Shown in pieces: positions 42,059-52,816 of a stretch of DNA of 64,000 nt (its first letter is position 1; every line of letters begins with the position of its first letter). Under the pieces are notes generated by a model. The model did no database searches, was not told the origin of the DNA, and was given only the letters and a program-made list of their open reading frames with translations. Made by a program: the position numbers and the translations under genes. Where the stretch lies: positions 62,001 through 126,000 of the forward strand of contig CACLUK010000001.1 in the NCBI GenBank assembly GCA_902610115.1. The letters run 5' to 3'. This stretch comes from an uncultured Pelagibacteraceae bacterium. Its GTDB lineage: Bacteria; Pseudomonadota; Alphaproteobacteria; Pelagibacterales; Pelagibacteraceae.

Positions 42059-42407
42059 CGGTAAAGATGATAAATTAGGTTTAAGAATAAATAAAGATTT
42101 TTTTACTAAAAATATAGAGAATAAAACTAATAGTGAAAAATTAGTTTATGAAATATTTAAATTTTTAGAAAACCATAAGGTCATACTAAATAAAAGTTTT
42201 AGTGTTTTAGTTAATCAAGGTCCAGGTAGCTTTTCTGGTTTAAGAATATCAATAGCTATTGCAAAAGGATTGCATATCTCCAAAAAAGTTAGGCTTTTTG
42301 GATTTAAATGCTCTAATTTATCTTCATTTAGTCAAGAAAATATTGAAAAATTATTAAAGAAAAATTTAATAGAAAAAAAATTGATAATGCCCATATATTT
42401 AAGTTAA
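42027..42407 (+). CDS. tsaB: Short TsaB-like protein (N-terminal domain only)
   Basis: VLVNQGPGSFSGLRISIAIAKGL TsaB motif; only 126 aa. Confidence 0.75.
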   Translation: MIKDFLIINCIGKDDKLGLRINKDFFTKNIENKTNSEKLVYEIFKFLENHKVILNKSFSVLVNQGPGSFSGLRISIAIAKGLHISKKVRLFGFKCSNLSSFSQENIEKLLKKNLIEKKLIMPIYLS

Positions 42408-42415
42408 ATTGACCT

Positions 42416-42835
42416 ATGAGTATTATTGAGGAAAAATGTAAACAAAAAGGTGTAAGGCTTACTGATCAAAGAAAGGTTATTGCTAGAATATTATCTGAGT
42501 CAAAAGAAGTTTATGGCTCAAAAGATCACCCGGATGTAGATGAGCTACACAAAAGAGTTACAGCTATTGATGATAAAATAAGTATTGCTACAGTTTATAG
42601 AACCGTAAAACTTTTTGAGGAAGCTGGAATATTAGTCAAACATGATTTTAAAGCTGGCAAAGCTCGCTATGAGATTAATGATGATCACAATCATCTAATA
42701 GACATCAATAGCGGAGAAATTGTAGAATTTGTAGATAAAGACATAGAAGAATTGCAAAAAAAAATTGCCAAAAAGTTAGGATATAATCTTGTAGATCATA
42801 AACTAGAGCTTTATGGTTCCAAAATAAAAAAATAA
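42416..42835 (+). CDS. fur: Fur family transcriptional regulator (Fur/Mur)
   Basis: GVRLTDQRKVIARIL...DDKISIATVYRTVKLFEEAGI. Confidence 0.92.
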   Translation: MSIIEEKCKQKGVRLTDQRKVIARILSESKEVYGSKDHPDVDELHKRVTAIDDKISIATVYRTVKLFEEAGILVKHDFKAGKARYEINDDHNHLIDINSGEIVEFVDKDIEELQKKIAKKLGYNLVDHKLELYGSKIKK

Positions 42836-42836
42836 A

Positions 42837-44168
42837 TTGAGAAAAAAAATCTTCATAAAAACTTTTGGTTGCCAAATGAATGAATACGACAGTAAACGTA
42901 TTTATGATGTTGTAAAAAAAATTGGTTATATAAAAACAGAGAAACCAGATGAGGCTAATTGTTATATTATAAATACCTGTCATATTAGAGAGAAAGCTAC
43001 TGATAAAGTTTATCATGACGTTGGTAGAGTAAAAAAAAATTTTAGAAATAAAAAAAAACCAATAGTAATTATCACAGGTTGCGTAGCTCAGGCTGAAGGT
43101 GAAATTTTATTAAAAAGAGAAAAATATATTGATGCAGTTGTAGGTCCACAATCTTACCATCGATTATCTGAAATTTTAAAAAAAATTGAGTCTAATTCAA
43201 CAAGTATTGATTCTACGGAATTCGAAGTAATTGAAAAATTTGATAATTTAAATCTAATAAAAAACTCTGATTCAAATATTTCTTCATTTCTAACTATACA
43301 AGAGGGATGTGATAAATTTTGTAAGTTTTGTGTTGTTCCGTATACAAGGGGTGCAGAATTTTCACGTTCAATCAAAGAGATTTTAAATGAGTGTCAAGAT
43401 TTAGTTAATAATGGAGCGAAAGAAATTACTTTGCTTGGTCAAAATGTTAATGCATTTAATTATGGAGGAAATAAACTTTCAACCTTAATATCAGAGATTA
43501 ACAAGCTCGATAGAATTAGAAGAATAAGATATACCACTTCCCATCCCTTAGATTTTTCTGATGATTTAATCGAAGCCCATAAAACTGTAGAAAAATTGAT
43601 GCCATTAATACATTTGCCTATCCAAAGTGGTTCAAATAAAATATTAAAAAGCATGAATAGAAAACATTCTGTTGAGGACTATATTAATTTAGTTAACAAG
43701 TTAAAAAGATTGAATCCAGCAATTAGGTTTTCTAGTGATTTTATTATTGGCTACCCAGGCGAAACAGATAAAGACTTCAATGATACTTTAAAACTTTTAA
43801 AAGAAGTTGAATTCATCAATTCGTATTCTTTTATATTTAGTCCCAGACCTGGAACTCCGGCATCAAAAATGAAAAAAATTGATGAAAACTTGACTAAAGA
43901 AAGACTAAAAATATTCCAAAAATCAGCTGGAGAATTAAAGATGAAATATAGAAAAGAATTATTTAATAAAAAGTCATCAGTATTGTTCGAAAATAAAATT
44001 AAAGGAAAAGAAAATGAGTTTTTCGGTCGAGATGAGTACTTAAATTCCGTGATAGTTAAAAGTCACAATGATCTAGTTGGAAAAATTGAAGTAGTTGATA
44101 TTTTAGACGGAAGTCAAAACACCTTATATGGAAAAATAGAAAAAAAATTTAATAATTTTGCCGCATAA
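42837..44168 (+). CDS. miaB: tRNA-2-methylthio-N6-dimethylallyladenosine synthase
   Basis: KTFGCQMNEYDS, EGCDKFCKFCVVPYTRG radical SAM. Confidence 0.97.
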   Translation: MRKKIFIKTFGCQMNEYDSKRIYDVVKKIGYIKTEKPDEANCYIINTCHIREKATDKVYHDVGRVKKNFRNKKKPIVIITGCVAQAEGEILLKREKYIDAVVGPQSYHRLSEILKKIESNSTSIDSTEFEVIEKFDNLNLIKNSDSNISSFLTIQEGCDKFCKFCVVPYTRGAEFSRSIKEILNECQDLVNNGAKEITLLGQNVNAFNYGGNKLSTLISEINKLDRIRRIRYTTSHPLDFSDDLIEAHKTVEKLMPLIHLPIQSGSNKILKSMNRKHSVEDYINLVNKLKRLNPAIRFSSDFIIGYPGETDKDFNDTLKLLKEVEFINSYSFIFSPRPGTPASKMKKIDENLTKERLKIFQKSAGELKMKYRKELFNKKSSVLFENKIKGKENEFFGRDEYLNSVIVKSHNDLVGKIEVVDILDGSQNTLYGKIEKKFNNFAA

Positions 44169-45172
44169 TGTCAGAAATAACTAAAATTAATCAAAATTTG
44201 ATTGTGAAAAAAATTGATGAAGAAACAGTTAATATACAAATAGTTGAAAATGAAATGTTAATGTCTATAGCAGGTCAATTCGATCAGAATTTGAAAGAAC
44301 TTGCTAAACTAACAAAAACGAACATTTTTTTTAGAGGAAACTCTATAACTTGTAAGGGAAAAAATAAAAATACTGCTATATTTTGTGATGCAATAAAGTT
44401 TTTAGTAAATAAATTTTTTTTAACCAATATAATTGAAAAAGAAGATATACTCCTCTCTGTAAAAAAAAATATGGAATTAGAAGAGTCAAATGTAGAATCA
44501 TTTAAACAACTGATTAAAACTCCGAGAAAATCTGTTATAGCGCGTTCCGAAAAACAGTCAGACTATATCAAAGCATTAAAAGAAAATGATATTGTTATGT
44601 CTTTAGGTCCCGCAGGGACGGGAAAAAGTTTTTTAGCAGTATCTGTTGGCGTTACAATGTTGATGGAGAAAAAAATTGAAAGAGTAATACTATCCAGACC
44701 AGCGGTTGAAGCTGGAGAAAAGTTAGGATTTTTGCCTGGTGATATGAAAGAGAAGGTAGATCCATATTTAAGACCATTATACGACGCACTTTATGAATTG
44801 TTTGGTTCAGATAAAATAGACAAAAAAATAGAAACCGGAGAAATCGAAATAGCTCCATTAGCTTTTATGCGAGGAAGGACTTTAAAAAATTGCTTTGCTA
44901 TTTTAGACGAGGCGCAAAATGCGACTGAAACACAAATTAAAATGTTTTTAACAAGAATAGGCGAAAATTCAAAGCTTGTTGTTAATGGAGATCCATCACA
45001 AATTGACTTAATTAACAAATCGCAATCAGGTTTAATAAAATCAAAAAATATTTTGAAACATTTAAAAGAAATAAAAATCGTTGAGTTTGATCATAAAGAT
45101 GTTGTTAGACATCCGTTAGTTTCAAAAATTATTAGGGCTTATCAAACAAAAAGCACTGATGATAAAAATTAA
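44168..45172 (+). CDS. PhoH family ATPase
   Basis: GPAGTGKSFLAVSVGVTML, ILDEAQNATETQIKMFLTRIG. Confidence 0.96.
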   Translation: MSEITKINQNLIVKKIDEETVNIQIVENEMLMSIAGQFDQNLKELAKLTKTNIFFRGNSITCKGKNKNTAIFCDAIKFLVNKFFLTNIIEKEDILLSVKKNMELEESNVESFKQLIKTPRKSVIARSEKQSDYIKALKENDIVMSLGPAGTGKSFLAVSVGVTMLMEKKIERVILSRPAVEAGEKLGFLPGDMKEKVDPYLRPLYDALYELFGSDKIDKKIETGEIEIAPLAFMRGRTLKNCFAILDEAQNATETQIKMFLTRIGENSKLVVNGDPSQIDLINKSQSGLIKSKNILKHLKEIKIVEFDHKDVVRHPLVSKIIRAYQTKSTDDKN

Positions 45173-45623
45173 TGTAATTTTAAATAACAAAGAATGGTAT
45201 CGTTATATAAAAAATCCAACAAATTTTATCGATAAAAAAATTAAAAATTTAAATAAAAAATTTACTAAATACAAAAAAAACATAATTTTTTGTACTTTGC
45301 TTCTATCGGGAAATTATGAGATAAAAAAATTAAATAAGAAATTTAGAAAAAAAAATAAAACAACCGACGTTTTGTCTTTTCCATTTTATAATTTAAAGGA
45401 GTTAAAAACTAAACTTAAAAAGAATAAGGAAATTTATCTAGGGGATATTATAATAAATTTAAATAAAATTAAAAACAAGAAGGATAAGAAAGATTTTGAA
45501 TTACAACTTAATAAACTCTGGGTTCATGGCATAGTTCATTTATTTGGATATGATCATAAAAAGGATAAAGATTTTTATTATATGTCCAAAATTGAAAAAA
45601 AATTTCTTTCTTATCTAAATTAA
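45159..45623 (+). CDS. ybeY: rRNA maturation RNase YbeY
   Basis: TTDVLSFPF, WVHGIVHLFGYDHKKD. Confidence 0.94.
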   Translation: MIKINVILNNKEWYRYIKNPTNFIDKKIKNLNKKFTKYKKNIIFCTLLLSGNYEIKKLNKKFRKKNKTTDVLSFPFYNLKELKTKLKKNKEIYLGDIIINLNKIKNKKDKKDFELQLNKLWVHGIVHLFGYDHKKDKDFYYMSKIEKKFLSYLN

Positions 45624-47206
45624 TGTTTACAGAACTTCTCAACAAAAGAATTTTTACCCTTTATATTTTTCCATTTATTTTTGGCATATTCTCTGTTTTT
45701 TCTTTTCAACCATTTAATTTTACATTTATAAATTTTTTAATTTTACCTATAATTTTCTATTTAATAATTTTCATTAAAAAAAAATCAAAGAGCAAGTTTA
45801 GAAAAAAACCTTATAAAAAAAATTTTTTTATATTTGGAACCGTTTTCGGTTTTGGATTTTATTTAGGAGGATTGCATTGGATAATAAATTCACTAACATT
45901 CGATGATAATTTTAAAATTTTAATTCCCTTTGGTTTATTTTTCATACCATTATTTTTAAGTTTATTTTTTTCTATATTGATTGTTCTTATAGGGCCAATA
46001 TTAAAAGCAAATTTATCATCTATGCTTCTTTTTTCGGCAGGTTTAGCTTTTTCTGATTATTTGCGAGCAAAAATATTGACAGGTTTTCCGTGGAATCTAT
46101 GGGCTTACAGTTTCTCCTGGAATTTAGAAATTCTTCAAATTTTAAACAAACTAGGCTTGTTTGCATTTAATTTAATAATAATAACAATTTTTTTATTACC
46201 GTCAGTTTTATTTTTAAGTATGCACACAAGTAAAAAACTTTTTATTTTAAGTTTATTACCTCTATTTCTTTCTTCACTATATATTTACGGAGATATTTCT
46301 TTAAATAAAAATCAAATTTTTTTGAATTCTTTTAATAATAATAAACAATTAAAAATTAATAGGGCAAATATTAAAATAGTTTCTCCAAATTTTAAACTTA
46401 AGTACGGTCTTTCCGACGAAGAAATTAAAATAAGACTAAAAAAATTAATTAGGTATAGCGAACCTGAAGAAAATAAAACCACTATTTTTATTTGGCCAGA
46501 GGGTGTGTTTAGCGGTCACAGTTATAAAGAAATAATCTTTTTAAAAAAAAATTTCTCTCAGAACTTTAGCAATAAACACTATATTGTATTTGGAATAAAT
46601 AGATTTAATAACCAAAGCAAAGGATTAAATAATAGTCTTATAATTGTAAATAATAATTTAGAAATTATACAAGAATATAAAAAACAAAAACTTGTACCAT
46701 TTGGTGAATTTTTACCTTTTGAAAGAATATTAAAAAAAATTGGTTTAAAAAAAATTACAGAGGGATATGGATCTTTTTTACGAGGTAATAAACAAGAAAA
46801 CTTAGAAATACAAAATTTAAATATTTTACCTTTAATTTGTTATGAAATCATATTCACAGATTTTATACAACAATCTAAAAAAGATACTAATTTAATTATA
46901 AATATTTCAGAAGATGGATGGTTTGGAAAATCTATAGGTCCCCATCAACACTTTTCAAAAGCAGTTTTTAGAGCAATTGAACAAAATTCGTTTTTAATAA
47001 GATCTGCAAACAAAGGTATTAGCGCTTTTATAGATAATAAGGGAAAAGTAATAAAAAAATTGCACGCTAATGAGTCAGGGAACGTTGAGTTACAAGTTCC
47101 GTTAATTAAAGGTCAAAATAAAAATAAAAATGATTTGATATTTTTCATTCTTTTAATTACATATATTTCCATCTTTACATTAAACAATATAAAAAATGAC
47201 AAATAA
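45623..47206 (+). CDS. lnt: Apolipoprotein N-acyltransferase
   Basis: [34 protein letters not shown] nitrilase-like motifs. Confidence 0.95.
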   Translation: MFTELLNKRIFTLYIFPFIFGIFSVFSFQPFNFTFINFLILPIIFYLIIFIKKKSKSKFRKKPYKKNFFIFGTVFGFGFYLGGLHWIINSLTFDDNFKILIPFGLFFIPLFLSLFFSILIVLIGPILKANLSSMLLFSAGLAFSDYLRAKILTGFPWNLWAYSFSWNLEILQILNKLGLFAFNLIIITIFLLPSVLFLSMHTSKKLFILSLLPLFLSSLYIYGDISLNKNQIFLNSFNNNKQLKINRANIKIVSPNFKLKYGLSDEEIKIRLKKLIRYSEPEENKTTIFIWPEGVFSGHSYKEIIFLKKNFSQNFSNKHYIVFGINRFNNQSKGLNNSLIIVNNNLEIIQEYKKQKLVPFGEFLPFERILKKIGLKKITEGYGSFLRGNKQENLEIQNLNILPLICYEIIFTDFIQQSKKDTNLIINISEDGWFGKSIGPHQHFSKAVFRAIEQNSFLIRSANKGISAFIDNKGKVIKKLHANESGNVELQVPLIKGQNKNKNDLIFFILLITYISIFTLNNIKNDK

Positions 47207-48359
47207 AAATTTTTTATTTACAAGCGAGTCAGTTTCGGAAGGTCACCCTGATAAAGTTTGCGACAGAATATCCGATATGATTGTAGATTTATATTTAAGC
47301 AAAGACCCAGTTTCAAGAGTTGCTTGTGAAACTCTAACAACGACAAATAAAGTTGTTCTTGCTGGAGAAACACGTGGACCTAAAATTCATAAAGATGAAT
47401 TAATAAGCAATGTAAAAAATTGTATAAAAGATATCGGGTATGATCAAGAAGGTTTTAGTTGGAAAACAGCAAATATTGAAACTTTCTTACATGAACAATC
47501 CTCTGATATCGCTATGGGAGTAGATTCAAAAGATAACAAAGATGAGGGAGCAGGAGATCAAGGAATTATGTTTGGCTATGCTTGCAAAGAAACCGAAGAT
47601 TTAATGCCGGCACCTATTCATTTCTCTCATAAAATTTTAAGATTAATGGCAGAAGATAGAAAAAAAGGGATTTTAAAAGGTATCGAACCAGACTCAAAGA
47701 GTCAGGTTACTATGCAATATGAAAATAATAAACCTGTAAAAGTTACTTCTGTAGTAATTTCATCACAGCATTCAAAAGATTTGAGTCAAGAAAAAGTAAG
47801 AGAATTGGTTATTCCTTATATAAGTAAATCTATACCTAGCAAGTATTTACAAGATTTAGATAAACAAGAAATTTACATAAATCCTACTGGTCAATTTATT
47901 ATCGGAGGACCAGATGGGGATACAGGCTTAACAGGAAGAAAAATAATTGTTGATACATATGGAGGAGCTGCACCGCACGGAGGAGGTGCTTTTTCCGGAA
48001 AAGACCCAACAAAAGTTGACAGATCAGCTGCATACGCATCAAGATATTTAGCAAAAAATATTGTTGCAGCAGGTGTATCAGAAAAATGTCTCATTCAACT
48101 TGCTTATGCAATCGGAGTTTCTAAGCCGCTATCTATATTTATAAAACTTGATGAAGGAGATGAGAGTAAAATTGAAAAAATTTTAAAAATTATTAATCAA
48201 AACTTTGATTTATCTCCTAGAGGAATTAGAGAAATGTTAAAATTAAATAGTCCTATATATGAAGTAACTTCGTCTTATGGACATTTTGGAAGAAAACCGA
48301 CAAATAATGGTCAATTTACGTGGGAAAAAACGGACAAAGTGAATTTATTTAATCAGTAA
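47196..48359 (+). CDS. metK: S-adenosylmethionine synthetase
   Basis: [51 protein letters not shown]. Confidence 0.99.
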   Translation: MTNKNFLFTSESVSEGHPDKVCDRISDMIVDLYLSKDPVSRVACETLTTTNKVVLAGETRGPKIHKDELISNVKNCIKDIGYDQEGFSWKTANIETFLHEQSSDIAMGVDSKDNKDEGAGDQGIMFGYACKETEDLMPAPIHFSHKILRLMAEDRKKGILKGIEPDSKSQVTMQYENNKPVKVTSVVISSQHSKDLSQEKVRELVIPYISKSIPSKYLQDLDKQEIYINPTGQFIIGGPDGDTGLTGRKIIVDTYGGAAPHGGGAFSGKDPTKVDRSAAYASRYLAKNIVAAGVSEKCLIQLAYAIGVSKPLSIFIKLDEGDESKIEKILKIINQNFDLSPRGIREMLKLNSPIYEVTSSYGHFGRKPTNNGQFTWEKTDKVNLFNQ

Positions 48360-48411
48360 TCTTGAAAAAACCATAAATTTCTTTTAGAACTTAATAAATA
48401 TTGAAAAATTC

Positions 48412-48438
48412 AAAATGGGCACAAGCCCATTTTTTTTT
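48412..48438 (+). terminator. Intrinsic terminator/attenuator between metK and nusA
   Basis: AAAATGGGC-ACAA-GCCCATTTT followed by further Ts; immediately precedes the AGGAG SD of nusA. Confidence 0.85.
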
Positions 48439-48450
48439 AGGAGCTATAAA

Positions 48451-50001
48451 ATGCTGAATAGGGGGCTAGATAAACTTGAACTTTTACGGATAGTCGAAGC
48501 TGTTGCAAATGAAAAATCTATTGATAAAGAACTTGTAATTGGCTCAATGGAAAGTGCTATACAAAAAGCAGCACTTACAAAATTTGGAAACGACAATAAT
48601 ATTGAAGTTACGATAGACAGAGAAAGTGGTGAAATTAAAATTTTAAAAGTTCTTGAAATAGTAGAAAAAATTGAGGATTCAGCAAGAGAGATAACTCTTT
48701 CTGATGCAAAAAAGATTGAAAAAAATAACGCGGACTTAAAAGTAGGCGAAAAAATATTTGAGGAGCTTCCACAGATAGATTTTGGAAGAATTGCAGCTCA
48801 AAGTGCAAAACAAGTTATTAGTAGTCGTGTGAGAGAGGCAGAAAAAAATAGACAGTATGAAGATTTTATCGATAAACAGGATCAGATTTTAAGTGGAATA
48901 ATCAAAAGGCTAGAATACGGCAACGTAATTGTGGATTTGGGAAAGGCAGAAGGAGTTATAAAAAAAGACGAACTGATCCCCAGAGAAATTTTGAAAACTG
49001 GAGATAGAGTAAAAGCTTTTTGTTACGAGGTGAAAAAGGAGCTAAAAGGTCATCAAATATTTTTATCCAGAGCGCATCCACAATTTTTAGCTAAATTATT
49101 TTTCCAAGAAGTCCCTGAAATTTATGAGGGTACAATTGAAATTAAAGCAGTTGCTAGGGATCCCGGAAGTAGAGCAAAAATATGTGTCCACTCACAAGAC
49201 TCCTCCATTGACCCAGTAGGAGCATGCGTTGGAATGAGAGGCAGCAGAGTCCAAACAATTGTCAACGAGCTTCATGGAGAAAAGATAGACATTATTAAAT
49301 GGACTGAAGATTTACCAACATTAATATCTGAGTCTCTTTCTCCAGCAGAAATTCAAAAAGTTTTGATTGATCAAGACAATAAAAGAATTGATATTATTTT
49401 GACTGAAGAAAATTTAAGTAAAGCGATTGGAAGAAGAGGACAAAATGTAAGACTAGCTTCTAAATTAACAAATTATGAAATTGATATTTTAACTGACAAA
49501 GAAGACTCAGAAAGAAGACAAGCTGAATTTAAAGATAGAACAGAAACTTTAATTAAGAACCTTGAAGTTGATGAAACACTGGGACAATTGCTTGTTTCAG
49601 AAGGATTTATCTCGATAGAGGAAATAGCCCAATCATCCCCAGAGAGTATTTCAAAGATAGATGCAATTGATGACGATACGGCTGAAGAATTGATAAAAAG
49701 ATCTCAAGAAACTTTAGTTAAAGAGAAAGAAGCTGTTGCAACAAAACTAAAAGAACTTGGAGTAGATGATAAACTTATAAATTTAAAAGGAATGACCCAA
49801 GGTATGCTTGTAATCTTAGGTCAAAAAAATATTAAAAAACTTAGTGATTTTGCTGATTTATCTTCGGATGAACTTATCGGTGGATTTGATGAATTTAAGG
49901 GAAAAAAAATAAGAATAGAAGGCTACTTAGAAGAATTTTCTTTGTCAAGAAAAGAGGCAGATGAACTAATTATGGCTGCAAGGGAAATAGCTTACAAGTA
50001 A
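48451..50001 (+). CDS. nusA: Transcription termination/antitermination factor NusA
   Basis: S1/KH domains (GMRGSRVQTIVNELHGEKIDI); ATG 48451 with SD AGGAG at 48439-48443 preferred over the 48415 ORF start, which lies in the hairpin. Confidence 0.96.
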   Translation: MLNRGLDKLELLRIVEAVANEKSIDKELVIGSMESAIQKAALTKFGNDNNIEVTIDRESGEIKILKVLEIVEKIEDSAREITLSDAKKIEKNNADLKVGEKIFEELPQIDFGRIAAQSAKQVISSRVREAEKNRQYEDFIDKQDQILSGIIKRLEYGNVIVDLGKAEGVIKKDELIPREILKTGDRVKAFCYEVKKELKGHQIFLSRAHPQFLAKLFFQEVPEIYEGTIEIKAVARDPGSRAKICVHSQDSSIDPVGACVGMRGSRVQTIVNELHGEKIDIIKWTEDLPTLISESLSPAEIQKVLIDQDNKRIDIILTEENLSKAIGRRGQNVRLASKLTNYEIDILTDKEDSERRQAEFKDRTETLIKNLEVDETLGQLLVSEGFISIEEIAQSSPESISKIDAIDDDTAEELIKRSQETLVKEKEAVATKLKELGVDDKLINLKGMTQGMLVILGQKNIKKLSDFADLSSDELIGGFDEFKGKKIRIEGYLEEFSLSRKEADELIMAAREIAYK

Positions 50002-50005
50002 TGTT

Positions 50006-52186
50006 ATGGAAAAAGATAAAAAAAAAACACTTACAATTTCTTCTAATTTAAAAAAAAAAATTGATACAAGTAGAATTTCTCCATCTGGAAAAAAAACTTA
50101 TTCTGTAGATAAAAAAAAAACATTTCGTCCAAACAAATCTTTTAATAAACTATCATCACCGAATTTAAATTTACAACAAGACTCTAAGAAAAAAAATTTT
50201 ACTAGAAAGTTTATCGAACAACAAGCTACGAAAGATTTCATTAAAAAAGATAATAAACCTTTAGGTAAAAGCAAATTAAAACTTAAGAGTCCAGTAGACA
50301 AAAGGGATTTTAAATTAACTGTGTCTAGAGCACTAAATGTTGAAGAAATAGAGATTAAGCAACGAAGTTTAGCTTCAGTAAAAAGAGCCAGATTAAAAGA
50401 GAAAAAAAATAAACCAGAGGGGGATGAAAAGAAAGAATTTAAAAAAGTAATTAAAGAGGTAAAAATACCAGAACAAATAACTATTCAAGAACTTTCTAAT
50501 AGGATGGCTGAGAAATCTAGTGAAATTATTAAATTTTTGTTTAATATGAAGGTAGTCGCTACGATAAATCATAATATTGATAAAGATACAGCAGAGTATA
50601 TTGTTAAAGAATTTGGTCATAAACCAATATTGGAAGAAGCGCCTTCAGTTCACAAAGGCAAAATAGAGAAAGAACTAAAGGGAGACATAAGACTTAGGCC
50701 ACCTGTTGTTACGATTATGGGACACGTAGATCATGGGAAAACTTCCTTATTGGACGCATTAAGAGATACTAATGTAGTTTCAGGTGAATATGGAGGAATT
50801 ACACAGCACATTGGAGCATACCAAGTAAAAGCTGATAATAACAAACTAATTACATTTATAGACACCCCAGGTCATGCTGCATTTACCGAAATGAGAGCAA
50901 GAGGATCAAAGATTACAGACATCGTGGTTTTAGTGGTAGCCGCAGATGATGGTATTAAACCTCAAACTGTCGAAGCGATTAAACATGCGAAAGCCGCTAA
51001 GGTTCCTATAATTGTCGCTATAAACAAATGTGATTTACAAGAAAAAAATATTAATAAAATTAAAAATGAAATGATGCAATATGAATTAATTGCTGAGGAT
51101 TTAAGCGGAGACACTCTTTTCGTTGAAGTTTCTGCATTAAAAAAAATAAATTTAAACAAACTTAAAGAAAGTATTCTCTTACAGTCCGAAATATTGGATT
51201 TAAAAGCCTCATTTTCAGATTTAGCAAAAGGTGTAGTAATAGAATCAAAAATTGATAAAGGAAAAGGACCTGTCTCAACAATTTTATTAAGCAATGGAAA
51301 ATTGAATAGAGGAGACTTTTTTATTTGTGGCGATACATGGGGCAAAATTAGAGCAATGATTAATTTTGAAGGAAAGATGATAAATGAAGCTTTGCCATCA
51401 ATGCCAGTTGAAATATTAGGTATGAATAACTCAGCTTATGCAGGAGCAGAATTTATAGTTACAAAAACTGAGAACGAAGCAAAAGAATTAGCCGAATTTA
51501 AAAAAATCAATTCTGCAAGCAACAAATTAATAGCAAATGATAAAACAACTCTTTTTGACAACATAAAAAGTAAAAGAGAACTCAATATTATAATAAAATC
51601 AGATGTACAAGGTTCAACTGAGGCATTAAAGATGGCTATTGATAAAATTACTCATGATGAAGTTGAGTCCAAAATCATATTATCTGATATTGGAATGATA
51701 AATGAAACTGACGTATCTTTGGCAAAAGCTTCAAATGCTATTTTGATAGGTTTTAATGTGAAACCAAACAGGGAGGCAAAAAAATTAGCTGAGGAACAAA
51801 AAATTGATATAAAATTTTTTAATATCATATATGAGGCAATTGACTATGTAGAAAAATCTTTATCAGGAATGTTAGAACCTGATATAAAAGAAACTGTTCT
51901 CGGAAGTGCCGAAATCAAAAAGATATTTAAAGTTTCAAGTGCAGGAAAAATTGCTGGCTCCAAAGTAATCAGTGGTGAAATAAAAAGTAAAAGTAAAGCA
52001 AGAATTATAAGAGATGGTGTTGTAGTTTTTAATGGAGAAATTTCTTCAATTTTCCGTGAAAAAAATCAAGTTAAGGAAGTTGGAACTGGCGCAGAATGTG
52101 GAATCAGTATAAAAGATTTTATCGATTTTAAAGAAAAAGATGTAATAGAGTCTTATTTGTCAGAGAAGATACTAAGGTCAATTTAA
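50006..52186 (+). CDS. infB: Translation initiation factor IF-2
   Basis: RPPVVTIMGHVDHGKTSLLDALR. Confidence 0.98.
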   Translation: MEKDKKKTLTISSNLKKKIDTSRISPSGKKTYSVDKKKTFRPNKSFNKLSSPNLNLQQDSKKKNFTRKFIEQQATKDFIKKDNKPLGKSKLKLKSPVDKRDFKLTVSRALNVEEIEIKQRSLASVKRARLKEKKNKPEGDEKKEFKKVIKEVKIPEQITIQELSNRMAEKSSEIIKFLFNMKVVATINHNIDKDTAEYIVKEFGHKPILEEAPSVHKGKIEKELKGDIRLRPPVVTIMGHVDHGKTSLLDALRDTNVVSGEYGGITQHIGAYQVKADNNKLITFIDTPGHAAFTEMRARGSKITDIVVLVVAADDGIKPQTVEAIKHAKAAKVPIIVAINKCDLQEKNINKIKNEMMQYELIAEDLSGDTLFVEVSALKKINLNKLKESILLQSEILDLKASFSDLAKGVVIESKIDKGKGPVSTILLSNGKLNRGDFFICGDTWGKIRAMINFEGKMINEALPSMPVEILGMNNSAYAGAEFIVTKTENEAKELAEFKKINSASNKLIANDKTTLFDNIKSKRELNIIIKSDVQGSTEALKMAIDKITHDEVESKIILSDIGMINETDVSLAKASNAILIGFNVKPNREAKKLAEEQKIDIKFFNIIYEAIDYVEKSLSGMLEPDIKETVLGSAEIKKIFKVSSAGKIAGSKVISGEIKSKSKARIIRDGVVVFNGEISSIFREKNQVKEVGTGAECGISIKDFIDFKEKDVIESYLSEKILRSI

Positions 52187-52584
52187 TGCGTAAACACACT
52201 TTTAACAAACAATTTAGCCAACGACAGTTAAGAGTAGGAGAGTTAGTCAAACAGAATCTTGGCGAGCTATTAATTAGGAATGAAGCTAAAATACCTTTTA
52301 TTAATTCAAAATTAATTACTGTAACCGAGGTAAGAATGACACCTGATCTTAAGACGGCTAGAGTATACGTGATTCCACTAGGAGGAATTGATACAAAAGA
52401 AACAGTAAAAATCTTGACTGAATACTCACATCTTGTTAGAAAAGCCCTGTCTAAAAGGCTTGATATAAAGTTTCTTCCTAAACTTACATTTGTTGAAGAT
52501 AACTCATTTGAATATGCTGAAAAGATAGAAAGAATAATTAAAAAAATAAAAAGCAATGATAAAGAAAAAAAAAGATACAATTAA
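52186..52584 (+). CDS. rbfA: Ribosome-binding factor A
   Basis: SQRQLRVGELVKQNLGELL...VTEVRMTPDLKTARVYV. Confidence 0.94.
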   Translation: MRKHTFNKQFSQRQLRVGELVKQNLGELLIRNEAKIPFINSKLITVTEVRMTPDLKTARVYVIPLGGIDTKETVKILTEYSHLVRKALSKRLDIKFLPKLTFVEDNSFEYAEKIERIIKKIKSNDKEKKRYN

Positions 52585-52816
52585 ATCTCTAGCTATTCAT
52601 TCTAATGACGTAGGTTCTACGGAGATTCAAATTGGACTACTTACTGATAAAATAACCAAACTATCAGAACACTTTAAAAAATTCAAAAAAGATAAACACT
52701 CAACTTTAGGTTTGACTAAGTCAGTTAATAAAAGAAAAAAACTTCTTATTTACCTTAAAAAGAAAAATTCTGAGTCCTACCTAAAAGTTATTAAACAACT
52801 TAACTTAAGGAAATAA
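52556..52816 (+). CDS. rpsO: 30S ribosomal protein S15
   Basis: [22 protein letters not shown]...[24 protein letters not shown]. Confidence 0.95.
   Translation: MIKKKKDTIKSLAIHSNDVGSTEIQIGLLTDKITKLSEHFKKFKKDKHSTLGLTKSVNKRKKLLIYLKKKNSESYLKVIKQLNLRK

Noticed and set aside
48415-48450. N-terminal extension of NusA (MGTSPFFFRSYK)
   Set aside because: It is translated terminator hairpin; SD AGGAG supports the ATG at 48451.
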